Notes: generated by a model not told the origin, from the letters alone. 64,000 nt of DNA from Vreelandella aquamarina (GCF_900110265.1 NZ_FODB01000008.1:1-64000); one strand, 5' to 3'. Counted from the first letter of the stretch, positions 52,385 through 61,786 are shown. Numbers and translations are program-made.

Positions 52385-52764
52385 GGGGGCGACATGGTTT
52401 CGACGCCGGTGACAAACCCTGCGGTGCATGCCGAGAGCGTGATGTATCTCGTAAATACCACATCACGAAAAATAGTCGCAAACGACGAAAACTACGCTCA
52501 AGGCGCGCTGGCAGCTTAAACCCTGCTAGCTTCTTGTCTGGCCCCAAGGTGATGTGCCTATTCATCACTGCGGGGATATGAGCTAAAGCTGATAGGACCG
52601 CGGTTGGCGGTGTCTTCTCGTCAACCGTTAAACTTTAGAAGGCTCGCGTGGCTGAATCCTGACCGTCGGAGTCAGTCGCGCTAAAGCAAATGACGGAATC
52701 TAAGCATGTAGAGCCAATGGGCGCGTGCTGGCGGACGCGGGTTCAATTCCCGCCGCCTCCACCA
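52385..52764 (+). ncRNA. ssrA: tmRNA (transfer-messenger RNA)
   Basis: A 380-base tmRNA. The 5' GGGGGCG pairs with CGCCTCC before ACCA at the 3' end; the T arm is GCGGGTTCAATTCCCGC. The mRNA part encodes the tag ANDENYAQGALAA followed by TAA at 52478-52519, with resume codon GCA. CCA is encoded. It frees stalled ribosomes with SmpB and marks the unfinished protein for degradation. Confidence 0.98.
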
Positions 52765-52808
52765 CCTACCTAAATTCAGATGCTTCCATATAGGTCTGAA
52801 TGACGCTG

Positions 52809-52836
52809 AAAAGCCCGCCCCGTGCGGGTTTTTTTG
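52809..52836 (+). terminator. Terminator of tmRNA
   Basis: A stem of AGCCCGC with GCGGGTT around CCCGT is followed by seven T in all. It lies 47 bases after the tmRNA CCA end. Between them ATTCAGA and TCTGAAT form a seven-base inverted repeat (about 52772-52799). Confidence 0.88.
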
Positions 52837-53009
52837 TGCCTGTATGCTTTCGCATCACTCTATACAGCATTGCGCACCGTGTATGCCTGTGTGCATGCCG
52901 CCCCCCTCCTGTGTGTTGATCCCCCCTACCGGCCTTCGTCTTGATTTCTCACGAGTGCTGAGACGGCTGGAAGTGGCTTTCATTGTGCCGATAAGCCGTG
53001 TCTAGCACA

Positions 53010-53038
53010 TTGACTGGTAATGGTAGGGTTACTTATAG
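53010..53038 (+). promoter_or_regulatory. Candidate nhaD promoter in a 400-bp upstream region
   Basis: The stretch 52838-53250 holds no gene. TTGACT (53010-53015) and TTATAG (53033-53038) are spaced by 17 bases, giving a plausible sigma70 promoter with a 200-base leader. The leader becomes notably A/T-rich after 53050. No riboswitch fold is recognised. Confidence 0.4.
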
Positions 53039-53250
53039 CCGACTATCGTCTAACTAATTCAGCCTAAATTCATTACATTATCTGGCGAAATTTACTATTA
53101 GCGAAACGGATAATTTCCAAAAAAAAGACGCAATAACTTATTTATCACAGTCTTTCATTCGGTTTTATTCCGTATTGCAGCGCAATATCGCTTGCTAAAC
53201 TAGCGTCGCTTATTCCCCCTTCTTTTAACCATTATAAGGATAAACACACT

Positions 53251-54729
53251 ATGATGACGTTACATCATGACCCAGGCCAGCTTCGAGTGACTCGTTGCTG
53301 GCCTTTTTTGTTAGCGGCCTTATTATTTTTTATTAGCCCAGCCGCTTTCGCGGTCACAGGTGAGATTGATTTAACCACCTCTGCGGTAGGGTTCTTCGCG
53401 GTGGCAATCTTTGTCCTGGCCTATTCCTTGGTCATGGCCGAAGAGAAAATCCACATGCGCAAATCCAAGCCTGTGTTGGTGGCCGCCGGTATTATTTGGG
53501 GACTCATTGGCTGGGTATATGTCCAGAACGGCATGTCGGATACGTCCGAGTACGCGTTTCGCGTGACGCTTCTGGAGTTTACCGAGCTAATGTTGTTCCT
53601 GCTGGTCGCCATGACGTATATCAACGCCATGGAGGAGCGCCGAGTATTTGATGCGCTGCGCTCTTGGATGCTGCGCAAAGGCTTTAACTATCGTACGCTT
53701 TTTTGGCTAACGGGCGGCCTTGCCTTTATTCTTTCTCCGATTGCCGACAACTTAACCACTGCGCTGCTAATGTGTGCCGTCATCACTAAAGTAGCCGAAG
53801 GCGACAAACGCTTTATTAACCTTGCTTGTATCAATATTGTGGTCGCAGCAAACGCAGGCGGTGCTTTTAGTCCGTTTGGCGATATTACAACGCTGATGGT
53901 ATGGCAGGCCGGTCTGATTGAATTCCAGGAGTTCTTTATCCTGTTTATTCCGTCGCTGGTTAACTTTCTGATCCCAGCGATGGTAATGAGCCTGTTTATT
54001 AAAGATCAAAAGCCCAGCAGCGTATATGAGGATGTACAGCTCAAGCGCGGAGCGCGACGCATTATTGCGCTCTTCTTGCTGACCATTGGCACAGCGGTGC
54101 TGTGTCATACACTGCTTAACCTTCCGCCCGTGCTGGGCATGATGACCGGCCTAGGCTACTTACAGTTTTTTGGTTACTACCTACGCCAGAGCCTACCCCG
54201 TTCACTGGAACGCAAGCGGGAACGCTATAGCCGCCTGGGTGACAACAAAAAGCTGGAACAGCTAGGGGGCGTCGTGCCGTTTGATGTCTTCAACCGCGTT
54301 GCTCGGGCAGAGTGGGACACACTGCTGTTTTTCTACGGGGTAGTGATGTGCGTCGGTGGCCTTGGCTTTATGGGTTACCTGGGGCTGCTTTCAGAAGCAC
54401 TCTACACCGGCTGGAACGCTACGTGGGCGAATATTGCGCTAGGGGTAGTGTCTGCAGTGGTTGATAACATCCCGGTCATGTTCGCCGTACTTACCATGGA
54501 ACCTGAAATGTCTCATGGGCACTGGCTGCTAATCACGTTGACGGCGGGCGTAGGTGGTAGCCTGCTATCGATTGGCTCAGCCGCTGGCGTGGCCGTGATG
54601 GGTCAAGCGCGCGGTTCTTATACCTTTATGGGGCACTTGCGCTGGTCGCCCGTGATTTTGCTGGGGTATATCGCCAGTATCCTGGTTCATATGTGGCTCA
54701 ATGCCGAAAGCTTCGCGCTGTTTGGCTAG
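53251..54729 (+). CDS. nhaD: NhaD-type Na+/H+ antiporter
   Basis: A 492-residue inner-membrane antiporter that expels sodium (and often lithium) in exchange for protons, important for salt and alkali tolerance. The N-terminus resembles a cleavable signal (residues about 18-36, ending AAFA). About a dozen helices follow. Motifs of the ion-transporter superfamily are seen: LSPIADNLTTALLM (helix break with Asp and Asn), ANAGGAFSPFGDITTLMVW, and near the end VVDNIPVMFAVLTM and GGSLLSIGSAAGVAVMGQ. These are the family's conserved Asp/Thr/Ser positions. AAGGA precedes the ATG. Single gene with its own terminator. Confidence 0.94.
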   Translation: MMTLHHDPGQLRVTRCWPFLLAALLFFISPAAFAVTGEIDLTTSAVGFFAVAIFVLAYSLVMAEEKIHMRKSKPVLVAAGIIWGLIGWVYVQNGMSDTSEYAFRVTLLEFTELMLFLLVAMTYINAMEERRVFDALRSWMLRKGFNYRTLFWLTGGLAFILSPIADNLTTALLMCAVITKVAEGDKRFINLACINIVVAANAGGAFSPFGDITTLMVWQAGLIEFQEFFILFIPSLVNFLIPAMVMSLFIKDQKPSSVYEDVQLKRGARRIIALFLLTIGTAVLCHTLLNLPPVLGMMTGLGYLQFFGYYLRQSLPRSLERKRERYSRLGDNKKLEQLGGVVPFDVFNRVARAEWDTLLFFYGVVMCVGGLGFMGYLGLLSEALYTGWNATWANIALGVVSAVVDNIPVMFAVLTMEPEMSHGHWLLITLTAGVGGSLLSIGSAAGVAVMGQARGSYTFMGHLRWSPVILLGYIASILVHMWLNAESFALFG

Positions 54730-54750
54730 CCTTAGTAGGTAAACACGCTA

Positions 54751-54785
54751 GCCCGCCCAGCGCTCGTGCACTGGGCGGGCTTTTT
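54751..54785 (+). terminator. Terminator of nhaD
   Basis: GCCCGCCCAG (54751-54760) pairs exactly with CTGGGCGGGC (54771-54780) and is followed by TTTTT. Its last bases touch the stop codon of the EAL remnant on the minus strand. Confidence 0.93.
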
Positions 54786-54900
54786 AATACGCTTCGAAAA
54801 GATATTCAATGGGCGTGGGTCGCCCAAATAGATAGCCCTGATAGCGGTAGCAACCGTGGCCTTTCAACCAGTCGAGCTGCGTTAATTGATAAACACTCAC
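54784..54900 (-). pseudogene. C-terminal remnant of an EAL-domain phosphodiesterase
   Basis: Minus-strand frame ending in TAA at 54784. The last 38 codons contain QLDWLKGHGCYRYQGYLFGRP, then TPIEYLFEAY. This is the closing piece of EAL domains (QL..L...GC...QGYLFGRP.P...FE). Upstream the frame is stopped (TAG at 54904-54906) and runs into the next gene, so the catalytic part of about 220 residues is gone. It has no start signal and is most likely a decayed leftover. Confidence 0.7.
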
Positions 54901-55475
54901 GTTCTATGCTGCTGTCGAAAGCGGGCAAAAAGATCCATGGGCGACCACTTTCCTTGTAACCACGGCGCTAGTAAACGTGTTGAAAGCGGGATAAACACAA
55001 ACACCATAACGGGAGTCAGCATCATGGTACTCATCAGCACCCGCGGAATGAGCGGCCACTCGGCTAACACACTGCCAAACGCCCACTGAAACAGTAGTGA
55101 AATGGGAAAAAACGCCAGCCAGACGGCTACGGCTTGCTTCCAGCGCGGTGGGGTAGCTCCAGGGCTTACCTTAAACCACGCATCCAAGCCTGTTGCCCGG
55201 TGCTCATGGGGCGCATCGTAAAGGCCTTTACCCCGCTCAAGCCAAGCATGGCGAGAGGCCGAATGCTCCCAAGCAGAAAGGGTTTCCTGGCTGTCAAAGC
55301 GAAAAATGATCTGATACTCATCATCTTCTTTAGGGGGCGCCAATACACCGGACCCCAAGTAGCCAGGAAAGTCAGCAGCGAGTTCACGACCTTCATTTAG
55401 CCAACGGTTAAAGTCTTGGTAGCGACTATTCGCGACGCGACGAGCCACCATCAATGTGACAGGTGAGGCAGACAT
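54897..55475 (-). CDS. ABM-domain membrane protein
   Basis: A 192-residue protein. Residues about 1-100 resemble the antibiotic-biosynthesis-monooxygenase (ABM) ferredoxin-like fold: VTLMVARRV, YQDFNRWLNE, FPGYLGSGVLAPP, YQIIFRFDSQETLSAWEHS. Two membrane helices follow (about 125-145, AVAVWLAFFPISLLFQWAF; and 155-175, VLMSTMMLTPVMVFVFIP). Such proteins are common and mostly uncharacterised; quinone or small-molecule oxidation is possible but unproved. ATG 55475 has AGGAGA eight bases upstream. Its stop lies directly beside the EAL remnant. Confidence 0.82.
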   Translation of the reverse strand: MSASPVTLMVARRVANSRYQDFNRWLNEGRELAADFPGYLGSGVLAPPKEDDEYQIIFRFDSQETLSAWEHSASRHAWLERGKGLYDAPHEHRATGLDAWFKVSPGATPPRWKQAVAVWLAFFPISLLFQWAFGSVLAEWPLIPRVLMSTMMLTPVMVFVFIPLSTRLLAPWLQGKWSPMDLFARFRQQHRT

Positions 55476-55591
55476 GGGTAATCTCCTAATGTGTAAGCAG
55501 CTGCTGCCGGGTAGGCGAGCTGCAAGCATTCAGGCGGGTAGTCCTGAAGCATGTGCCACATTATACAGGCAATATTAATGCCATGTATGTA

Positions 55592-55975
55592 TCACCGGCG
55601 CGGGATTGGATGACGCTGCTCGCCACGCTGAAACGCTCGAACATGCTGATAAATATCAATGGCACTTTGAATGGCATCGGCCTCTAACGCATCTGGCTCA
55701 ATCACCGGGCCATCCACACCGCCATTTTTTCGCATTATTTCATCAACATCGGCGCGATAGCGATCCAGCAAATGCTTAATATTCATGCGGATTCGGTGTA
55801 GCTCTAAATTAAATGCTTGGCGCTGTTCGGTGCGCTTAAAGACATCAAGAGGGTTTTCTGCAGACTCAATCAAGCTATCTAAGGTGTTGCACACTAAACG
55901 CTCGGCGGTGTTTAAATTAGGTATGACGGAGTAAACAAGCTCATTCAGCGTCATTTTTGCATTATATTGGGGCAT
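55592..55975 (-). CDS. Hypothetical protein
   Basis: I do not recognise this 127-residue protein. It is mostly helical with no signal peptide or membrane segment. Seen: MTLNELVYSVIPNLNTAERLV near the start (ATG at 55954 is an alternative start), KRTEQRQAFNLELHRIRMNIKHLL in the middle, and an Arg/Pro-rich end. There are no enzyme motifs. It starts eight bases after the DUF2835 gene and is probably co-transcribed with it. Confidence 0.65.
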   Translation of the reverse strand: MPQYNAKMTLNELVYSVIPNLNTAERLVCNTLDSLIESAENPLDVFKRTEQRQAFNLELHRIRMNIKHLLDRYRADVDEIMRKNGGVDGPVIEPDALEADAIQSAIDIYQHVRAFQRGEQRHPIPRR

Positions 55976-55983
55976 AAGCAGGC

Positions 55984-56211
55984 TCAGCGGCGATTAAGTG
56001 GAACAATATCGTGAAAACGACCTTGCTCGGTAAACGTTAACCGAAAAACACCATGAACCCCCTCCTCCCCCACCACGCGTCTAAGCGCTTGAGCAGGGAA
56101 AACAACCCAGCGACCATCTACACTTCGTGTACGCACATTGTCGTACTGCCCTTCATAGTGGGCAAGGCATTCGTTGACACTTAGATGAATAATGACGTCT
56201 ATTGAGAGCAT
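55984..56211 (-). CDS. DUF2835 family protein
   Basis: A 75-residue protein that matches the DUF2835 family: a beta strand with SIDVIIHLSVNECLAHYEGQYDNV, RSVDGRWVVFPAQALRRVV, and GVFRLTFTEQGRFHDIVPL. The pattern Y-G-x(3)-V ... G-R-x-V-x-FPA is the family mark. The function is unknown. ATG 56211 is favoured over the frame start at 56271. It is divergent from the SprA-like gene and precedes the hypothetical gene at 55592. Confidence 0.75.
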   Translation of the reverse strand: MLSIDVIIHLSVNECLAHYEGQYDNVRTRSVDGRWVVFPAQALRRVVGEEGVHGVFRLTFTEQGRFHDIVPLNRR

Positions 56212-56283
56212 AACGTTGCGCAATTCGGCTGGCTCGCAGATACTCCATACTAACTGAAATGGCCTAAACATCGGTAATCGCTT

Positions 56284-56910
56284 ATGGATATTTCTGCTTT
56301 AAATGCGTTTTCCGGCTCCACTGCGACTTGGTCGGCTTCCAACCTGCCTACTCCGCGGGTAGAGCGGAACGAGACTGGCAGTCAACGCTCTAAGGCCGAC
56401 GGCCCGCTTTCCAACGCTGAGCCAAGCAAAGAGACAGACGAGCGTACAGAGAGTAGCGAAAAGACGGCGGGCCCTACTCGCCCTGATGGCACTCCGTTAG
56501 CCCCGGAAGAGATTCAGCAACTTGAGCAGTTAAAGCAGACAGATCGAGAAGTGCGCCAGCATGAAATGGCTCATCAAACAGCAGGCGGGCCCTACACAGG
56601 CGGTGCCTCTTACGATTATGAGGTCGGCCCAGACGGCAAACGCTATGCAGTAGCCGGTGAGGTGCCGATTGATTACGGTCCGGTTCCTGGCGATCCACAA
56701 GCTACAGTCGAAAAGATGCAGACAGTGATTGCAGCCGCCATGGCACCAGCTGATCCATCGCCAAAGGATCTGCAAGTTGCCGCTCAAGCACGGCAGTACT
56801 TACTCGAAGCAAAGCTAGAGGCCGCACAAAAACAGAGCGAGATGAACCAAGCGCGTGGCGAGCATGATAGTGAGCCTGCCAATGACGAGCCGCCCGAGCA
56901 GGCGGCTTAA
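56284..56910 (+). CDS. SprA-related putative metalloprotease
   Basis: A 208-residue protein. Residues 1-75 are polar and disordered. The middle carries REVRQHEMAHQTAGGPYTGGASYDYEVGPDGKRYAVAGEVPID, where HEMAH is an HExxH zinc-protease motif near residue 93, followed by the G-Y-x-Y-x-x-G-P-D-G-K-x-Y-A-V block of the SprA-related family. The third metal ligand is probably the Glu of GEV. A helical tail rich in Ala, Gln and Glu ends it. No signal peptide is seen. Activity and substrate are unknown. It is divergent from the DUF2835 gene. Confidence 0.8.
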   Translation: MDISALNAFSGSTATWSASNLPTPRVERNETGSQRSKADGPLSNAEPSKETDERTESSEKTAGPTRPDGTPLAPEEIQQLEQLKQTDREVRQHEMAHQTAGGPYTGGASYDYEVGPDGKRYAVAGEVPIDYGPVPGDPQATVEKMQTVIAAAMAPADPSPKDLQVAAQARQYLLEAKLEAAQKQSEMNQARGEHDSEPANDEPPEQAA

Positions 56911-56930
56911 ACGCTAAATCATTTGAGCAA

Positions 56931-58730
56931 CTATAGCGTGGCTAACGCTCGCCACTCATGACGCTGGGTCCAATGTGTTAGCCACTCTGATACGGCTTCT
57001 GGTGGCATTGGCCGAGCAATACCATACCCTTGGGCTAACTCACATCCCAGCGCCATTAGCGCCTTGGCATGCTCAAGCGTCTCTACGCCTTCGGCCAGCA
57101 TTGGGCGTTTAAATCGATTCGCCATATAAATAACGCTTTCGACAATGGCCATATCATCCTGGTCGCTCAGCATATCGCGCACAAAGCTTTGATCAATTTT
57201 AATTAGATTGACAGGCAGTTGGCGTAAATGAGTTAACGACGAAAACCCAGTACCAAAATCATCAATGGCAAAACTGACTCCTAGCGCTTGGCAACTAGCC
57301 ATATTTTTTAGCGCAGCTTTCACATCATGCATTGCCGCACTTTCCAATACTTCCAGCTTTAACAGTGAAGGCGACACCGTGGGGTAGCGGGCAAGCAGCT
57401 CTGCTAAGCGTTGGCTAAAGTTGCTCGCCAAAAGGTGCGTAGGGCTGATATTGACGTTAATCGGCATTTCAATACCGTCATTTTGCCACTGAGTCAGCTG
57501 TTGTAGCGCATGCTCTAACACCCACTCGCCTAGATCCACTTCCAGCGGGGTGGCATCTATAGTTGACAAAAACTGCCCAGGAGATAACAGCCCACGTTCG
57601 GGATGTTGCCAGCGAATTAATGCCTCAACACCCACAACCTGGCCGCTGCGCATATCTACCTGCGGCTGATAGAAAAGTCGTAGTTCGCCATGCTTTAGTG
57701 CATCCATAAAGCGCTGACGCTGCTCATGGCGTACCTGAAGCAGAAGGTCATGGGTAGGATCAAAAAGGTGGTAGGTATCCCGGCCGCGCTGCTTGGCGCG
57801 ATACATAGCTTGGTTGGCATGGCGCAAAAGCACATCGCCTTGAGCATGATCGCTTGGGTAAGAAGTAACGCCTAAACTGGCAGTCAGGTAAATTGCTTGG
57901 CCTTCAACGATTAGCGGTTGGCGAATGGAGGCCAACAGCTTTTCAAAAAACGAGTCCTCGACACCATGGTGAAGCAGCAGTACAAACTCATCACCGCCGA
58001 TACGAGCAAGTACATCATCACCAAACAGTAGATGGCTGATGCGTTGTGCAAATGCCGATAACAAAGCATCACCTACCGGAGGGCCAAGACGGGCATTAAT
58101 GGCGTGAAAGTGATCAATATCCAGAGAACAAATCGCCAGCGGCAGTTGTCGACTTTCTGCGTGCTGGATGGACTCTTGAATGAGCTGGGTCAGCAGCTGC
58201 AGGTTTGGCAGCCCTGTTAACGCATCAAAATAGACTTCACGGTTCAAGTGACGGGCGTGGGAAGGAATGGCAGAAAGATCTGCCAGCACAATCACATGAT
58301 GATCAATTCGACCCTGCTCATCCCGTACCCGGTTAATTGACATCATACCGGGGTAAAACTGCCCGTCGTGGCTACGATAACTAATCTGACTTTTACTGCG
58401 GTCACGCAGTTGAAGCTCCTCGCGTAACAGACGCGTGGTGCGACTATCATCAAGTGGCAAAATGCTAAACGCTTCCGGCGACCGGCCTCGAACTTCACTT
58501 AGCGACAACCCCGTTAATTCGCAGAAGGCTGGATTAGCATCCACCACAAGATTATCAGCATCGGTAATGATGATGGCCTCATTAGCGTAACGAAATGCCG
58601 ATTCAGCAGGCGCTAAAAGCGTACTAGAATCGGTCACTGACATTGTGGCGGCGCTAAACGGCCAAGATACTGCTTGGGCAGCGGGGTGAGGCAAAGACTG
58701 CTCCTTCGAGTCGTTCAAGGGCGGGCGCAT
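56931..58730 (-). CDS. PAS-GGDEF-EAL c-di-GMP protein
   Basis: A 599-residue cytoplasmic protein without membrane helices. It has a PAS domain (about 40-150: AIIITDADNLVVDANPAFCELTG), then a GGDEF domain (about 165-330) with LTGLPN and an intact GGDEF core, and an EAL domain (about 340-590) with QPQVDMRSG, EALIRW, NVNISP, IDDFGTGFSS, IKIDQSFV, EGVET and QGYGIARP. All residues needed for c-di-GMP hydrolysis appear present. The product-inhibition RxxD site is not seen before GGDEF. It probably adjusts the sessile/motile switch; the PAS signal is unknown. Confidence 0.9.
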   Translation of the reverse strand: MRPPLNDSKEQSLPHPAAQAVSWPFSAATMSVTDSSTLLAPAESAFRYANEAIIITDADNLVVDANPAFCELTGLSLSEVRGRSPEAFSILPLDDSRTTRLLREELQLRDRSKSQISYRSHDGQFYPGMMSINRVRDEQGRIDHHVIVLADLSAIPSHARHLNREVYFDALTGLPNLQLLTQLIQESIQHAESRQLPLAICSLDIDHFHAINARLGPPVGDALLSAFAQRISHLLFGDDVLARIGGDEFVLLLHHGVEDSFFEKLLASIRQPLIVEGQAIYLTASLGVTSYPSDHAQGDVLLRHANQAMYRAKQRGRDTYHLFDPTHDLLLQVRHEQRQRFMDALKHGELRLFYQPQVDMRSGQVVGVEALIRWQHPERGLLSPGQFLSTIDATPLEVDLGEWVLEHALQQLTQWQNDGIEMPINVNISPTHLLASNFSQRLAELLARYPTVSPSLLKLEVLESAAMHDVKAALKNMASCQALGVSFAIDDFGTGFSSLTHLRQLPVNLIKIDQSFVRDMLSDQDDMAIVESVIYMANRFKRPMLAEGVETLEHAKALMALGCELAQGYGIARPMPPEAVSEWLTHWTQRHEWRALATL

Positions 58731-58881
58731 ACGTCTCTGCTCTCCTCGTATAAGCTGGTTAAATTTAATGACTTTCGGTTATATTAACACCGTCTTGCTA
58801 CAGATGTTTTAGATTAAATAGCGTTAAATCAACGTGCTACTTTAGCCTCAGCAGACATAAGCCAACGCCCCTCTCTCTCAC

Positions 58882-58908
58882 AAAAAGGGAACACCGGGTT
58901 CCCTTTTT
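58882..58908. terminator. Terminator downstream of the chemoreceptor gene
   Basis: AAAAAGGGAAC (58882-58892) pairs with GTTCCCTTTTT (58898-58908). On the minus strand TTTTTG follows the stem, ending the chemoreceptor transcript. The remaining 150 bases up to 58730 show no gene and should hold the promoter of the PAS-GGDEF-EAL gene. Confidence 0.88.
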
Positions 58909-58927
58909 CGCGTTTTACTTAGCGCCA

Positions 58928-60871
58928 TTAACTGTAGGCAAGCTGCTGACTATGGCGTGGCGATATTTCTGCAACGCGGAAACGGCTAACCAGCGTGGTC
59001 ATTTCTTCAGCCTGGTCATCTAGCGAGCGGCTTGCCGTGGCGACTTGCTCAACCAAAGAAGCATTCTGCTGGGTAACATCTTCAAGCTGTGCCATCGCAT
59101 GGCTAATCTGCTCAACTCCCGCTGACTGTTCATGGCTAGCTGTCGCAATCTCATCTACCAGTGTCGCCACCTGCTGCACACGCGCAGCAATTTTTTCCAG
59201 TGTGTCACTTGTCGTGGCAACTAACGCTTCACCTTCGTTAATACGCGCTACGTTATTGTTGACCAAGTGGCGGATCTGGCTAGCCTCTTCGGCACTGCGG
59301 CTTGCCAACTTGCGTACCTCATCAGCGACTACTGCAAACCCTCGCCCATGCTCGCCCGCACGCGCCGCCTCTACCGATGCGTTCAGTGCCAATAGGTTAG
59401 TTTGAAAGGCAATATTATCGATGGCCGTTACGATGGTTGTCACTTGCTCATTCGCCTGATGAATGTGCTGCATTGCCTGCCGGGCCTGCATTGCCACCTC
59501 AGTAGCTTCTTGTGCCTGGTTAGCAACATCACCGGTCATGCGCTGCGCCTGATGCGCATTATCTGCATTCTGACGCACGGTGGCGGTCATCTGCTCCATA
59601 CTGGAAGCTGTCTGCACGAGTGACGCTGACTGCTCCTCAGTGCGCTGAGCAAGATCTTGGTTACCCTGAGCAATTTCATTGCTGGCAAGCGCTACCGACT
59701 GTGCATTGCGCTTCATTTCAGCAATCAACTGTTCTGTTTGCGCTGACGCATCGTTTACCGCTTGATAAAGCCTAGAAAGCTCATCACTACCGGGCACCGG
59801 CAGGCGCTGCGTCAAGTCATCGCCGCGCTCGGCAATGCTTACCAACGCTCGCTGAAGCGGTCTCGTCATGGTGCGAACAATGAGTATTGCCATGCCAATG
59901 GCAATTACAGCAGCCACTACAGCAATCGCTAAGTACCACCATAGATCTCGCTGTGCTTGGCGCTTAAGCTCATCAGCGGTGCTCACGATAGATGCAGACA
60001 CGCTATCTTCAAGCGCCTTTAAGCGGCCAATTTTTACTGTTTGCCAATCGAACCACTCTTCTGGGTTTACCCCGAAGCCTGCCGTTTGCTGAATCGCTAG
60101 TGCGCGCCGCTCCAGCACGCGCTCAACCTCCGGGCCACTCAAAGCTGTCTCCAGTGCCTCACGGTTAGCAGCACCAGATAAGGCACGAAAAGTTTCTAGA
60201 AATGCACGTTCCTCACCTATTAATGACAAGAGACGCTGCAGGGTCGCTTCAGGCATCGCATCGGCAGCAAATACATTTGAAAGAAGCGCACGCTCAATAC
60301 CTGCCAAATTTTTTGCCTCTAACAAATTATAATAGGCTGCCAGTTGACGGGTAATCGCGCCCTCTCCCGTTAGGTGGGCAAGCTCGCCAACGAGTACCAT
60401 CAGCAAGCTATTAAGCCCTGTATAGTGGCCTAGCGCTTCCGGTGTTGCCACACTAAGCAGGTCTACCTGGTCACGCAGCGACTGGTTTTGCTGCCATTGT
60501 TGCTCAACCGCAGCCAACTGCGAGCTGATCGTGGAGGTCAGCAGCGTTGCATCAAGTTGATCACGCTGTTGGAAAAAAGCTTCCGCAGCAGCATCCGTAT
60601 CTGAACGCTGCTGGCGCAACCGATCTCCGAACACCTTCCCCTGGCTGCCTAAAAAGCCAGCCGTCATGCCGCGCTCCTGCTGCACTTGATGTACCCAGCC
60701 CCCTGCCTGTTGAGCCAGTGCAGTTAGTGCTTGCATACGTGACAGCTCGTTAACCACTGCCTGCCGGGCAATGGCACCACTGGCAGCAAACCATCCCAGC
60801 GCTATCAAAGGCAGCACCAATACTAGGGCAAACTTAAACCGCATCGGTAAGCGGTGGAGAATCTCTTTCAT
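58928..60871 (-). CDS. Methyl-accepting chemotaxis protein with NIT domain
   Basis: A 647-residue inner-membrane receptor. Helix 1 lies near residues 10-35, a periplasmic NIT (nitrate/nitrite-sensing type) domain at about 45-290 with [19 protein letters not shown] and a W..W segment near [11 protein letters not shown], and helix 2 at about 305-335. HAMP follows with MTRPLQRAL and DDLTQRLPV. The signalling hairpin has [40 protein letters not shown]. No CheR-binding pentapeptide is seen at the end (HSQQLAYS). ATG 60871 is preferred to TTG 60889. The ligand is unknown; nitrate is only a family suggestion. Confidence 0.92.
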   Translation of the reverse strand: MKEILHRLPMRFKFALVLVLPLIALGWFAASGAIARQAVVNELSRMQALTALAQQAGGWVHQVQQERGMTAGFLGSQGKVFGDRLRQQRSDTDAAAEAFFQQRDQLDATLLTSTISSQLAAVEQQWQQNQSLRDQVDLLSVATPEALGHYTGLNSLLMVLVGELAHLTGEGAITRQLAAYYNLLEAKNLAGIERALLSNVFAADAMPEATLQRLLSLIGEERAFLETFRALSGAANREALETALSGPEVERVLERRALAIQQTAGFGVNPEEWFDWQTVKIGRLKALEDSVSASIVSTADELKRQAQRDLWWYLAIAVVAAVIAIGMAILIVRTMTRPLQRALVSIAERGDDLTQRLPVPGSDELSRLYQAVNDASAQTEQLIAEMKRNAQSVALASNEIAQGNQDLAQRTEEQSASLVQTASSMEQMTATVRQNADNAHQAQRMTGDVANQAQEATEVAMQARQAMQHIHQANEQVTTIVTAIDNIAFQTNLLALNASVEAARAGEHGRGFAVVADEVRKLASRSAEEASQIRHLVNNNVARINEGEALVATTSDTLEKIAARVQQVATLVDEIATASHEQSAGVEQISHAMAQLEDVTQQNASLVEQVATASRSLDDQAEEMTTLVSRFRVAEISPRHSQQLAYS

Positions 60872-61068
60872 CGCGTTGCTTAGCCTCAATTTACATCGTT
60901 CAGGGAGGTAAGCGGCGTACTCGTTTTTTTATTGGCCTATATAGACTCTTTATTTACCAAGTTTGCCGCATTTTGCCGGGCAATTAAATACGATTAGCTG
61001 ACAAAACAGTCCGAGTGTATAGCGATAAGAAAAAATATACCTTGACCTGTATCACCCTGGCAGCTCAC

Positions 61069-61548
61069 TTAACAGGCTGGACCTGCCGCCCCTAAAAAGC
61101 GTTGCTGCCAATAGTCGATATCCAGCGGTACGCTTACCACGGCACAGCCGCTACCGGGAGCGTGAATCATCTGGCGGTTACCGCCGTAGATGCCCACGTG
61201 GGTAGCTTTATGGCCATCGCCGAAAAACAGCAGGTCGCCGGGACGTGGGGCATCTACTTGGGGAAGCGCACGAAATTGGCTATCGGCAGTGCGTGGCACG
61301 CAAATGCCTGCGGCTCGGTAGGTCATTTCAACTAACCCTGAGCAGTCCAGGCCATCCGGAGAGTTGCCGCCAAAGCGGTAAGGAGTACCAATCGCCTGCT
61401 GCGCATGGGAGAGAATCAACGCGCGCTCCATCGAGATGCCCGATGGCAGGCTGGGCGCGGGGGTCATAGCTACGTCTTTACTGGCACACCCTGCCAAGAG
61501 CAGCAGCATGAGCAGCGCACAAAGAGATGAACAGCGACTCAATGACAT
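61069..61548 (-). CDS. NlpC/P60 cell-wall hydrolase lipoprotein
   Basis: A 159-residue lipoprotein with a signal peptide ending in lipobox LLAGC (Cys near 21). The NlpC/P60 domain has IGTPYRFGGNSPDGLDCSGLV with the catalytic Cys, GDLLFFGDGHKATHVGIYGGN with the catalytic His, and a third polar residue in MIHAPGSG. It would cut peptide stems in peptidoglycan (Spr/MepS-like endopeptidase). It is short, about the size of E. coli MepS. It stands alone. Confidence 0.92.
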   Translation of the reverse strand: MSLSRCSSLCALLMLLLLAGCASKDVAMTPAPSLPSGISMERALILSHAQQAIGTPYRFGGNSPDGLDCSGLVEMTYRAAGICVPRTADSQFRALPQVDAPRPGDLLFFGDGHKATHVGIYGGNRQMIHAPGSGCAVVSVPLDIDYWQQRFLGAAGPAC

Positions 61549-61621
61549 GGCAACGCTCCAAAAAACGTGTTGCTCTTATCATGGCCTAAGCGCCGTTGAC
61601 CCGCTACTGCATCACTCGCCG

Positions 61622-61786
61622 TTAACGGCCTATCCACTCGATAAACGTGCTTTCGCCTAGTGCATGGCGCTCGTGGCGCAGGCGGCTCATCGCCGCATAG
61701 GGCAAATCCATCACTAAGCCATTGCTAAGCGGCTGTTCCAGCACTTGGCGCAGCAGCGCATTGCATACGAACAAGTGTGCATGCAT
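61622..61786 (-). pseudogene. Possible remnant of a histidine-phosphatase (CobC-like) gene
   Basis: The stretch 61549-61884 has no normal gene. On the minus strand a 54-codon frame (ATG 61786 to TAA 61622) reads HLFVCNALLRQVLEQPL, then VMDLPYAAMSRLRHE. This resembles the end of alpha-ribazole-phosphatase-like proteins (strand, then xxLRxLL..PL, then (D/E)xPYAAxSRL). The RHG active site and the catalytic second His are missing. There is no good ribosome site. I take it as a decayed fragment, but it might be a small real gene. Confidence 0.4.

Noticed and set aside
52385-52764. tmRNA as an integration site of a genomic island
   Set aside because: The 3' end of ssrA is a frequent phage attachment site, but no integrase or second copy of the 3' end lies downstream in the window; nhaD follows instead.
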